Positions 52,201 through 64,000 of a stretch of DNA of 64,000 bases are shown one piece after another; the first letter of the stretch is position 1; the number at the start of each line of letters is the position of its first letter. The DNA lies in assembly GCF_034190915.1 (NCBI RefSeq), contig NW_026947689.1, positions 124,001 through 188,000 of the forward strand, written 5' to 3'. This DNA comes from Cavia porcellus. Its lineage: Eukaryota; Chordata; Mammalia; Rodentia; Caviidae. Below the pieces are notes generated by a model. That model did no database searches, had not been told where the DNA came from, and saw nothing but the letters and a program-made list of their open reading frames with translations. The position numbers and the translations under genes are program-made.

Positions 52201-52656
52201 CCTAACCCTAACCCTAACACTAAACTCTAACCCTAAACCTAACCCTAACAATAACCGTAACCCTTACCCTAAACCTTACCCTATAACTACCCTAACCCTA
52301 AACCTAAACCTAAACCTAACCCTAACCCTAATCCTAACCCTAAAACTAAGCTTTAACCCTAACCCTAACCCTAACCCTAACCATAGCCCTAACCATAATA
52401 CTAAACTCTAACCCTAACACTAAACCTACCCTCCAACCCTAATCCAAAACCTAAACCTATCCCTAACCGTAAGGTAAACCGTAAACCTAATCGTAACCTT
52501 AAACCTAAATCTAACCCTAACCCTAACACTAACTAAAACCCTAAACCCTAACACTAACCCTAACACTATCACTAACCCTAACCTTAACACTAACCCTAAC
52601 CCTAACACTAACCCTTAACCCTAACCCTAACAATAAGCCTAACAAAAACCTAACTT
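46268..52656 (+). repeat. HOR copy 8, class C (6389 bp)
   Basis: Class C throughout: 48-bp spacing with AATGCT, CCCTGACCCTT, AATCTTAAAACT, GCCTAAACC near 49783 and CCAAACCGAACCC near 50160. Unlike its neighbours it has ACTAATGCC and CCCCAATCC at the front (about 46360), resembling class A at the first site. Private changes are ACCATAACCCATACC near 48470, GTAGCCAAAACTC near 48544 and AATATCCACTAAACC near 51070. It shares two 3'-half markers with copy 7. Confidence 0.94.
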
Positions 52657-55600
52657 CTACTCCTAACCCTAACACTAACTCTAAACCTCAAACTAACCCT
52701 AACCCTAAACCTAAACCTAAAATCTCAACCTAAGCCTAACAGTAACACTAAGCCAAACCCTAATCCTAAACCTTACCCTAACCCTAACCTAATAGTAACC
52801 AAAACACTAACTGTAACCTGAAGGCTAACCCTAAACCTATCCCTAACACCTAACACCTAAACAAAACCCTAACCCTAACCCTAACCCTAACTAAAACCCT
52901 AAACCTAACTCTAACCATAAACGTATCCCTAAACCTAACTCTAACAGTAACCCTAACCCTAAACCTAATGCTAAGACTAAACTCTAACCCTAACCCAAAC
53001 CCTAACAATAACCTAACACTAATGCTCAACCTATCTTCTAACCCTAATCCTAAGCCTTACTCTATCCCTAACCCTAACACTAAACCTAACCTCACCCTAA
53101 CCCTAAACATAAACATAACCCTAACCAAAACCCTAAACCCTAACACTAACCCTAACATGATCGCCAACCCTAACCCTAAAACTAAACCTAAACGTAACCC
53201 TAAATCTAACCCTAGCCCTAACCCTAACCCTAAGCCTTACTCTATCCCTAACCCTAAACCTAAACCTAACCCTAACCCTAAGCCTTACTCTATCCCTAAT
53301 GCTAAACCTAACCCTAAACCTAACCCGAACCCCAACCCTAACCCTAACACGAAGCCTAACACAAACCTAACTTCTAACCCTAAACCTAACCCTAACTCAA
53401 AACATCAATGTAACCCTAACCATAACCCTAACACTAACCCTAAATCTTACCCTCACACTAACACTAACTCTAAACTCTAACCTAAATCTAACCATAACCC
53501 TAAACCTAACAATAAGCCTAACCTCTAAACCTTAGCCTAATCTGAACCCAAACACTAACCATAAACCTAAGCCTAACCCTAACCTAAACCCTAACTTTTA
53601 ACCCGAACCCTAAACCTAACCCTAACAATCTAACCCAAACCCTAACCATAACCATAACCCCCAACGCCAAACCCTAATCCTAACCCTAACACTAACCCTA
53701 ACCCTAAACCCAATCTGAATCCTAACCATAACCATAACCCTAATCCTGTCTTACCCTAAACCTAACCGTAACCCTGACCCTTAAACTAACCTTAACCCTA
53801 AGCTTAATCTTAAAACTAAACCTAACCCGAACCCAAAACATAACCATAACGCTAACACTAAACCTAAACCTAACCTATCTCTAAGCCCTAACCCCTAACC
53901 CTAATCCTAACCCTAACCTTAACCCTAAACCTAATGCTAACACTAACCCTAATCCTAAAATTAAACCTAAACCTAACCCTTACGCTGAACCTAACCTAAT
54001 CGTAACACTAACCCTAACTGTAATCCGAAGAATAACCCTATCACTATTCCTAACACTTATCCCCTAACCCTAAGCCTAACCCCAACCCTAACCCTAACCG
54101 TAACACTGACCCTAACCCTAACCCAAACCCTAACCCTAACCCTAACACTAACCCTAACCATAGTCCTAAACCTTAACACCAACCCTAATCCTAAACCTAA
54201 CACTAACCCTAACACTAACCCTAACCGAAACCCAATCCTAACCCTAATCATACCCTAACCCTAACCCTGTCTAAGCCTAACCATAAACCTTGCCCTAACA
54301 CTAACCCTTAAACTAACCTCTAAAGCTAACCTTTAATCCTAAAACTAACCCTAACCTTAACACTAACCATAACCATAACACTAACACTAACCATAAACTC
54401 TAAACCTAACCATAAACCTAACCCTAACACTAAACCTACCCCTAACGCTAACACATACCTCTAAGCCTAACCCTAACCCTAACCCTAGTCCTAAACCTTA
54501 ACACCAACCCTAATCCTAAACCTAACCCTAACCCTAACACTAACCCTAACCGAAACCCAATCCTAACTCTAACCATACCCTAACCCTAAACCTGTCTAAG
54601 CCTAACCATAACCCTAGCCCCAACACTAACCCTTAAACTAACCTCTAACCCTAACCTTTAATCCTAAAACTAATCCTAACCTTAACACTAACCATAACCG
54701 TAACGCTAACACTAACCATAAACCCTAAACCTAACCCTAACACTAACACTACCCCTAACGCTAACACATGCCTCTAAGCCTAACCCTAACCCTAACCCAA
54801 GTCCCAAACCTTAACACCAAACCCTAATCCTACACCTAACTCTAACCCTAACACTAACCCTAACCCATACCCGAACAATAACAATAACACTAAATTCTGA
54901 CACTAATGCTAACCATAAACCTAAGCCTAAACGTAGCCTAAACTCTAACCCTAACCTTAATCCGAACCGAACACTAACCATAACCTTAACCCTAACCCTA
55001 AACCTAACCTCGAACCCTAACCAGAAGCCGAACCTTAATCCTAACCCTAACGACAAATCCTAACCCTAATCCTAACCCTAACCCTAACCTCTAAACCTAA
55101 CCCAAACCCTAACCCTAGCCCTAACCTTATCCCTAACCATAATTCTAATGTTAAACCTAAGCTTAAAGTCTAACCCTAACCCTAACCATAACCATAAATC
55201 TAATGCTAACCTCTAACCCTACCCATAACCCTAACCCTAAACTTAACCCTAACGCGAACCGTAACCCTAACCCTAACTCTAACGCAAACCCTAACCTCTA
55301 ACCCTAAACCTAAGCCTAACCCTAACCCTAAAGCTAAAACTAACTTTTAAACCTAACCCTAAAACTAACCCTAAACCTACACCTAATCCTAACCCTAACC
55401 GTAATGCCAACACTATCCCTAAACCCTAAACCTAAAACAAACCCAAAAACTAACTCTAACAGTAACACTAACAATAAACCTAACCGTAACACTAACCCTA
55501 AGCATTACTTTAAGGCTAAAACTAACACTCTCCATAACACCTAACTCCTAACACTAACCCTAACCCTAACCCTAACTCTAAACCTCAATGTAACCCTAAC

Positions 55601-58600
55601 CCTAACCCTAACCTCTAACCCTAAACCGAACCCTAACCCTAACACTAACCCTAACCCTTACCCTAACACTAACACTAACTCTAAACTCTAACCTAACCCT
55701 AGCCATAATCCTAAACCTAATCATAAGCCTAACCTCTAAACCTTAGCCTAATCTGAACCCAAAAACTAACCATAAACCTAACCCTACTCCTAACCGTAAC
55801 CCTAACTTCTTACCCGAACTGTAACCCTAACCCTAACAATCTAACCCTATCCCCTAACCCTAACCCCCAATGCCAAACCCTAATCCTAACCCTAACACTA
55901 ACCCTAACCCTAATCCCAATCCAAATCTTAACCCTAACCCTAACCCTGTCTAACCCTAAATCTAACCCTAAGCCTAACCCTTAAACTAACCTTAACCCTA
56001 AGCTTAATCCTAAAACTAAACCTAACCCGAACCCAAAACATAACCATAATGCTAACACTAACCCTAAACCTAACCTATCCCTAACCCCTAACCCCAACCC
56101 TAATCCTAACCCTAACCTTAACCCTAAACCTAATGCTAAAACTAACCCTAATCCTAAAACTAAGCCTAAACCTAACCCTTACGCTGACCCTAACACTAAC
56201 CCTAATTGTAATCCGAAACCTAACCCTAACCCTATTCCTAACACCTATCCCCTAACCCTAAGCCTAACCCGAACACTAACCCTAACCATAACACTAATCC
56301 TGACCGTAAGCCAAACCCTAACACTAACCCTAACCCTAGTCCTAAACCCTAACACCAAACCCTAATCCTAAACCTAACCCTAACCCTAACACTAACCCAA
56401 ACCCTAACCGAAACCTAATCCTAACTCTAACCATACCCTAACCCTAACCCTGTCTAAGCCTAACCCTAAAACTAACTCTTAAACTAACCTCTAACCCTAA
56501 CCTTTAATCCTAAAACTAACCCTAACCCTAACACTAACCATAAACCCCAAACCGAACCCTAAACCTAACCCTAACACTCACCCTACCCCTAAGGCTATCA
56601 CATACCTCTAAGCCTAACCCTAACCCTAACCCTAACACTAACCCTAACCCATACCTGAACACTAACAACAACACTAAATTCTAACACTAACCCTAACCAC
56701 AACCCTAAGCCTAAACATAACCTAAAATCTAACCCTAACTTTAATCCAAAACGAACACTAACCCTAACCTTAACCCTAACCCTAAACTTAATCTAACCAT
56801 AACACTAACCCTAACCCTAAACCTAAACCTATCCTCTAACCCTAATCCTACCCCTTACCCTAACCCTTACCCTAACCCTAACCCTAACCCTTAACCCTAA
56901 CCCTAACCCTAAAACTAAACCTAGACCAAACCATAATGCTAACCCTAACTGCAAACCTAAAACCTAACCCTAAAAATATCCCTAACCCTAACCCTAACAC
57001 TAACTCTACCCCTAAGCCTAACCCTAACCCTATCCCTAACCCTAACCCTAAAACTAACCCTAACAGTAACCCAAAATCTAATGCTAACCTCTAACCATTA
57101 TGCTAACCTTAACCCTAACCCTAACGCTAACCCTAAACCTAAACTCGAACAGTAAGCCGAACACTAACTCTAACCCTAACACTAACCTCTAATCCTAACC
57201 CAAACTCTAACCATAACCCTAACGTCTAACACTAAACCTAACCCTAACCTGACCCTAACCCTAAACCTAACCCTAACACTAAATCTAAACATAAATTCTA
57301 ACCCTTACCCTAACCCTAAAACTAACCCTAACCCTAACCCTAAACACTAACACAAAACTAACTCTAACACTAGGTCTAAACCTAACAATATCACTAAAGA
57401 TAATCCTAACCCTAACCCTAACCGTAAACCTACGCCTAACCCTAACCCTGTCCCTAACAAATATCCGCTAAACCTAACTCTAAACCTAACCCTAACCCTA
57501 ACATTAACCCTAACCCTAACACTAACACTAACCCTAACCCTAACCCTAACTCTAACCCTAAACCTAATCGTAACCCTAACCCTAACTGTAATCCGAAGCC
57601 TAACCCTAACCCTATCCCTAACACCTATCCCCTAGCCCTAATCCTAACCCTAACCCTAACCCTAATTCTAAACCTAACCCTAACCTCTAGCCCTAACCCT
57701 AACGCTAACCCTAACCCTAACCTCTAACCCTAACACTAGCCCTAAACCTAATCCTAACCCGAACCCTAACCTCTAACCCTAACCCTAAACCTAATCCTAA
57801 TCCTAAACCCTAAAGACAAACACTAACCCTAACCCTAACCCTAACACGAAAACTAACCCAAACCCAATCCAAACCCTAACCCTACCCTAACCCTAACCCT
57901 GTCTAAACCTAACCCTAAAACTAACCCTACCCCTAAAACTAACCTCTAAACCTAACCTTAATCCTAAAACTAACCCTAAACCCAACCCTTACACTAACCC
58001 TACCCCTAACCCTAACACATACCTCTAACCCTAACACTAACACTAAACGTAACCCTATCCCTAACACTAACCCTAACCTTAACACTAATCCTAAACAAAA
58101 CCCTAATCCTAACCCTAAACCTAAGCTTTAACCCTAACACTAACACTTACACTAACTTCTAAACCTAACCCTAACGCTATCTCAAATGCTAACCCTAAAT
58201 CTAACGCTAACCTCTAACCATAACCCTAACCCTAATACTAACCCTAACGCTAAACTTAACACTAATCTCAAACCGTAACTCTAACCCTAACTCTAACCCT
58301 AACACTAACCTCTAAACCTAAACCTAAAACTAACCCTAACCCTAAACTTAACATCTAAACCTAACCCTAAACCTTACCCTTAAACTAACCCTAACCGAAT
58401 CACTAACCCTAACCTTAAACCTAACCCTAACCCTAACCCTAACCCTAAACCTAAACCTAACCCTAAACCTTGCTGTAACCCTAAACCCTAAACTTAAATC
58501 TAACATTATCACTAACCCTAACCATAACACTAACCCTAAACCTAACCCGATCCCTAAACCTAACCCTAACTCCTACCCTAAGCCTAACCCTAACCCTAAC

Positions 58601-59044
58601 CCTAACACTAAACTCTAACCCTAAACCTAACCCTAACAATAACCGTAACCCTTACCCTAAACCTTACCCTATAACTACCCTAACCCTAAACCTAAACCTA
58701 AACCTAACCCTAACCCTAATCCTAACCCTAAAACTAAGCTTTAACCCTAACCCTAACCCTAACCCTAACCATAGCCCTAACCATAATACTAAACTCTAAC
58801 CCTAACACTAAACCTACCCTCCAACCCTAATCCAAAACCTAAACCTATCCCTAACCGTAAGGTAAACTGTAAACCTAATCGTAACCTTAAACCTAAATCT
58901 AACCCTAACCCTAACACTAACTAAAACCCTAAACCCTAACACTAACCCTAACACTATCACTAACCCTAACCTTAACACTAACCCTAACCCTAACACTAAC
59001 CCTTAACCCTAACCCTAACAATAAGCCTAACAAAAACCTAACTT
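52657..59044 (+). repeat. HOR copy 9, class C (6388 bp)
   Basis: A class C unit. It shares CTCTAAAGCTAACC (about 54320) with copy 10 but not with copy 8, so copies 9 and 10 are sisters there. Private changes include AATGCTAACC near 55202, CTACGCCTAACC near 57430, CACGAAAACTAACCC near 57845 and CCTTGCTGTAACC near 58470. It has a single arm and no 91-bp duplication. Confidence 0.94.
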
Positions 59045-62000
59045 CTACTCCTAACCCTAACACTAACTCTAAACCTCAAACTAACCCTAACCCTAAACCT
59101 AAACCTAAAATCTCAACCTAAGCCTAACAGTAACACTAAGCCAAACCCTAATCCTAAACCTTACCCTAACCCTAACCTAATAGTAACCAAAACACTAACT
59201 GTAACCTGAAGGCTAACCCTAAACCTATCCCTAACACCTAACACCTAAACAAAACCCTAACCCTAACCCTAACCCTAACTAAAACCCTAAACCTAACTCT
59301 AACCATAAACGTATCCCTAAACCTAACTCTAACAGTAACCCTAACCCTAAACCTAATGCTAAGACTAAACTCTAACCCTAACCCAAACCCTAACAATAAC
59401 ATAACACTAATGCTCAACCTATCTTCTAACCCTAATCCTAAGCCTTACTCTATCCCTAACCCTAACACTAAACCTAACCTCACCCTAACCCTAAACATAA
59501 ACATAACCCTAACCAAAACCCTAAACCCTAACACTAACCCTAACATGATCGCCAACCCTAACCCTAAAACTAAACCTAAACGTAACCCTAAATCTAACCC
59601 TAGCCCTAACCCTAACCCTAAGCCTTACTCTATCCCTAACCCTAAACCTAAACCTAACCCTAACCCTAAGCCTTACTCTATCCCTAATGCTAAACCTAAC
59701 CCTAAACCTAACCCGAACCCCAACCCTAACCCTAACACGAAGCCTAACACAAACCTAACTTCTAACCCTAAACCTAACCCTAACTCAAAACATCAATGTA
59801 ACCCTAACCATAACCCTAACACTAACCCTAAATCTTACCCTCACACTAACACTAACTCTAAACTCTAACCTAAATCTAACCATAACCCTAAACCTAACAA
59901 TAAGCCTAACCTCTAAACCTTAGCCTAATCTGAACCCAAACACTAACCATAAACCTAAGCCTAACCCTAACCTAAACCCTAACTTTTAACCCGAACCCTA
60001 AACCTAACCCTAACAATCTAACCCAAACCCTAACCATAACCATAACCCCCAACGCCAAACCCTAATCCTAACCCTAACACTAACCCTAACCCTAAACCCA
60101 ATCTGAATCCTAACCATAACCATAACCCTAATCCTGTCTTACCCTAAACCTAACCGTAACCCTGACCCTTAAACTAACCTTAACCCTAAGCTTAATCTTA
60201 AAACTAAACCTAACCCGAATCCAAAACATAACCATAACGCTAACACTAAACCTAAACCTAACCTATCTCTAAGCCCTAACCCCTAACCCTAATCCTAACC
60301 CTAACCTTAACCCTAAACCTAATGCTAACACTAACCCTAATCCTAAAACTAAACCTAAACCTAACCCTTACGCTGAACCTAACCTAATCGTAACACTAAC
60401 CCTAACTGTAATCCGAAGAATAACCCTATCACTATTCCTAACACTTATCCCCTGACCCTAAGCCTAACCCCAACCCTAACCCTAACCGTAACACTGACCC
60501 TAACCCTAACCCAAACCCTAACCCTAACCCTAACACTAACCCTAACCATAGTCCTAAACCTTAACACCAACCCTAATCCTAAACCTAACACTAACCCTAA
60601 CACTAACCCTAACCGAAACCCAATCCTAACCCTAATCATACCCTAACCCTAACCCTGTCTAAGCCTAACCATAAACCTTGCCCTAACACTAACCCTTAAA
60701 CTAACCTCTAAAGCTAACCTTTAATCCTAAAACTAACCCTAACCTTAACACTAACCATAACCATAACACTAACACTAACCATAAACTCTAAACCTAACCA
60801 TAAACCTAACCCTAACACTAAACCTACCCCTAACGCTAACACATACCTCTAAGCCTAACCCTAACCCTAACCCTAGTCCTAAACCTTAACACCAACCCTA
60901 ATCCTAAACCTAACCCTAACCCTAACACTAACCCTAACCGAAACCCAATCCTAACTCTAACCATACCCTAACCCTAAACCTGTCTAAGCCTAACCATAAC
61001 CCTAGCCCCAACACTAACCCTTAAACTAACCTCTAACCCTAACCTTTAATCCTAAAACTAATCCTAACCTTAACACTAACCATAACCGTAACGCTAACAC
61101 TAACCATAAACCCTAAACCTAACCCTAACACTAACACTACCCCTAACGCTAACACATGCCTCTAAGCCTAACCCTAACCCTAACCCAAGTCCCAAACCTT
61201 AACACCAAACCCTAATCCTACACCTAACTCTAACCCTAACACTAACCCTAACCCATACCCGAACAATAACAATAACACTAAATTCTGACACTAATGCTAA
61301 CCATAAACCTAAGCCTAAACGTAGCCTAAACTCTAACCCTAACCTTAATCCGAACCGAACACTAACCATAACCTTAACCCTAACCCTAAACCTAACCTCG
61401 AACCCTAACCAGAAGCCGAACCTTAATCCTAACCCTAACGACAAATCCTAACCCTAATCCTAACCCTAACCCTAACCTCTAAACCTAACCCAAACCCTAA
61501 CCCTAGCCCTAACCTTATCCCTAACCATAATTCTAATGTTAAACCTAAGCTTAAAGTCTAACCCTAACCCTAACCATAACCATAAATCTAACGCTAACCT
61601 CTAACCCTACCCATAACCCTAACCCTAAACTTAACCCTAACGCGAACCGTAACCCTAACCCTAACTCTAACGCAAACCCTAACCTCTAACCCTAAACCTA
61701 AGCCTAACCCTAACCCTAAAGCTAAAACTAACTTTTAAACCTAACCCTAAAACTAACCCTAAACCTACACCTAATCCTAACCCTAACCGTAATGCCAACA
61801 CTATCCCTAAACCCTAAACCTAAAACAAACCCAAAAACTAACTCTAACAGTAACACTAACAATAAACCTAACCGTAACACTAACCCTAAGCATTACTTTA
61901 AGGCTAAAACTAACACTCTCCATAACACCTAACTCCTAACACTAACCCTAACCCTAACCCTAACTCTAAACCTCAATGTAACCCTAACCCTAACCCTAAC

Positions 62001-64000
62001 CTCTAACCCTAAACCGAACCCTAACCCTAACACTAACCCTAACCCTTACCCTAACACTAACACTAACTCTAAACTCTAACCTAACCCTAGCCATAATCCT
62101 AAACCTAATCATAAGCCTAACCTCTAAACCTTAGCCTAATCTGAACCCAAAAACTAACCATAAACCTAACCCTACTCCTAACCGTAACCCTAACTTCTTA
62201 CCCGAACTGTAACCCTAACCCTAACAATCTAACCCTATCCCCTAACCCTAACCCCCAATGCCAAACCCTAATCCTAACCCTAACACTAACCCTAACCCTA
62301 ATCCCAATCCAAATCTTAACCCTAACCCTAACCCTGTCTAACCCTAAATCTAACCCTAAGCCTAACCCTTAAACTAACCTTAACCCTAAGCTTAATCCTA
62401 AAACTAAACCTAACCCGAACCCAAAACATAACCATAATGCTAACACTAACCCTAAACCTAACCTATCCCTAACCCCTAACCCCAACCCTAATCCTAACCC
62501 TAACCTTAACCCTAAACCTAATGCTAAAACTAACCCTAATCCTAAAACTAAGCCTAAACCTAACCCTTACGCTGACCCTAACACTAACCCTAATTGTAAT
62601 CCGAAACCTAACCCTAACCCTATTCCTAACACCTATCCCCTAACCCTAAGCCTAACCCGAACACTAACCCTAACCATAACACTAATCCTGACCGTAAGCC
62701 AAACCCTAACACTAACCCTAACCCTAGTCCTAAACCCTAACACCAAACCCTAATCCTAAACCTAACCCTAACCCTAACACTAACCCAAACCCTAACCGAA
62801 ACCTAATCCTAACTCTAACCATACCCTAACCCTAACCCTGTCTAAGCCTAACCCTAAAACTAACTCTTAAACTAACCTCTAACCCTAACCTTTAATCCTA
62901 AAACTAACCCTAACCCTAACACTAACCATAAACCCCAAACCGAACCCTAAACCTAACCCTAACACTCACCCTACCCCTAAGGCTATCACATACCTCTAAG
63001 CCTAACCCTAACCCTAACCCTAACACTAACCCTAACCCATACCTGAACACTAACAACAACACTAAATTCTAACACTAACCCTAACCACAACCCTAAGCCT
63101 AAACATAACCTAAAATCTAACCCTAACTTTAATCCAAAACGAACACTAACCCTAACCTTAACCCTAACCCTAAACTTAATCTAACCATAACACTAACCCT
63201 AACCCTAAACCTAAACCTATCCTCTAACCCTAATCCTACCCCTTACCCTAACCCTTACCCTAACCCTAACCCTAACCCTTAACCCTAACCCTAACCCTAA
63301 AACTAAACCTAGACAAACCATAATGCTAACCCTAACTGCAAACCTAAAACCTAACCCTAAAAATATCCCTAACCCTAACCCTAACACTAACTCTACCCCT
63401 AAGCCTAACCCTAACCCTATCCCTAACCCTAACCCTAAAACTAACCCTAACAGTAACCCAAAATCTAATGCTAACCTCTAACCATTATGCTAACCTTAAC
63501 CCTAACCCTAACGCTAACCCTAAACCTAAACTCGAACAGTAAGCCGAACACTAACTCTAACCCTAACCCTAACCTCTAATCCTAACCCAAACTCTAACCA
63601 TAACCCTAACGTCTAACACTAAACCTAACCCTAACCTGACCCTAACCCTAAACCTAACCCTAACACTAAATCTAAACATAAATTCTAACCCTTACCCTAA
63701 CCCTAAAACTAACCCTAACCCTAACCCTAAACACTAACACAAAACTAACTCTAACACTAGGTCTAAACCTAACAATATCACTAAAGATAATCCTAACCCT
63801 AACCCTAACCGTAAACCTAAGCCTAACCCTAACCCTGTCCCTAACAAATATCCGCTAAACCTAACTCTAAACCTAACCCTAACCCTAACATTAACCCTAA
63901 CCCTAACACTAACACTAACCCTAACCCTAACCCTAACTCTAACCCTAAACCTAATCGTAACCCTAACCCTAACTGTAATCCGAAGCCTAACCCTAACCCT
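59045..64000 (+). repeat. HOR copy 10, class C, partial (first 4956 bp)
   Basis: The unit continues past the window end, which falls just after the fourth GTAATCCGAAGCC landmark. It is class C by all markers reached. It shares CTCTAAAGCTAACC (about 60708) with copy 9. Private changes include AACATAACACT near 59399, CCCGAATCC near 60217, CCCCTGACCC near 60451 and a one-base loss in CCTAGACAAACC near 63313 (CCTAGACCAAACC elsewhere). The region that tells A, B and C apart by length lies beyond the window. Confidence 0.94.

Larger units (their letters stand above)
1..64000 (+). repeat. Degenerate telomere-type (CCCTAA)n satellite array
   Basis: Seen: the whole window reads as NNNTAA-like hexamers, mostly CCCTAA, with frequent one- or two-base variants and occasional 5-, 7- or 8-base units that shift the register. 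The longest perfect run I found is five CCCTAA units, so this is not a freshly telomerase-made tract. The C-rich strand is + throughout, and G on the + strand is rare and confined to variant units such as GCCTAA, CCGTAA, CGCTAA and CCCGAA. No stretch longer than 300 bases departs from this pattern, so there is no room for a gene, tRNA, rRNA or transposon. Known: TTAGGG is the telomere repeat of vertebrates and many other eukaryotes. Inferred: a telomere-derived subterminal or interstitial satellite. The C-rich-first orientation would match a left chromosome end lying toward position 1, but no true terminus is seen. Confidence 0.97.

Noticed and set aside
1..64000. CRISPR array
   Set aside because: There are regular repeats, but no alternation of constant repeats with unique spacers; everything is variant hexamers.
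1..64000. Plant-type (CCCTAAA) or nematode-type (GCCTAA) telomere origin
   Set aside because: The dominant unit is six-base CCCTAA. CCCTAAA and GCCTAA occur only as scattered variants and never form runs.

Overview
The whole 64 kb window is one uninterrupted satellite array made of degenerate telomere-type hexamers. The commonest unit on the + strand is CCCTAA (TTAGGG on the other strand), mixed with one- or two-base variants such as ACCTAA, CACTAA, GCCTAA, CCATAA, CCGTAA, CTCTAA and CGCTAA, plus occasional 5-, 7- and 8-base units. I saw no single-copy sequence, real gene, RNA gene, transposon, CRISPR array or inverted segment. CCCTAA stays on the + strand from end to end. The unit points to a eukaryote with TTAGGG-type telomeres (vertebrates, many other metazoans, many fungi and some protists). 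The sequence alone does not allow a closer assignment. A subterminal or interstitial telomere-derived satellite is the most likely context.

On top of the hexamer there is a clear higher-order repeat (HOR). Nine complete copies and one partial copy lie head to tail, starting at 1, 6811, 13621, 20431, 26917, 33389, 39874, 46268, 52657 and 59045. Complete-unit lengths are 6810, 6810, 6810, 6486, 6472, 6485, 6394, 6389 and 6388. These fall into three ordered classes, here called A (copies 1-3), B (copies 4-6) and C (copies 7-10). The class lengths are explained mainly by two events near unit position 5.2-5.9 kb. A carries a 213-bp direct repeat whose arms are 415 bp apart and which is single in B and C. 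B carries a 91-bp tandem duplication absent from A and C.

Inside each unit there is more nesting. Three tandem elements of about 325/313 bp sit at 1518-2230. A 1.2-1.6 kb block at 751-2385 is paralogous to 2931-4150. A landmark motif recurs about four times per unit, and a short direct repeat of CTAAGCCTTACTCTATCCCT has 180- and 54-bp spacing.

The copies are mosaics. Copy 4 changes from A-type to B-type in mid-unit at about 24.5-24.8 kb. Copy 6 is copy-5-like but holds an A-type patch at about 33.6-36.5 kb. Copy 7 holds a smaller A-like patch near 40.45-40.55 kb. Copy 1 shows a short tract (1925-1978) that has become identical to the neighbouring sub-repeat. These patterns fit local homogenisation by unequal exchange and gene conversion. 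All open frames in the window are by-products of the 6-base period: two of three frames per strand avoid stops and read as Asn-Pro, Leu-Thr, Leu-Gly or Arg-Val repeats. None is called as a gene.
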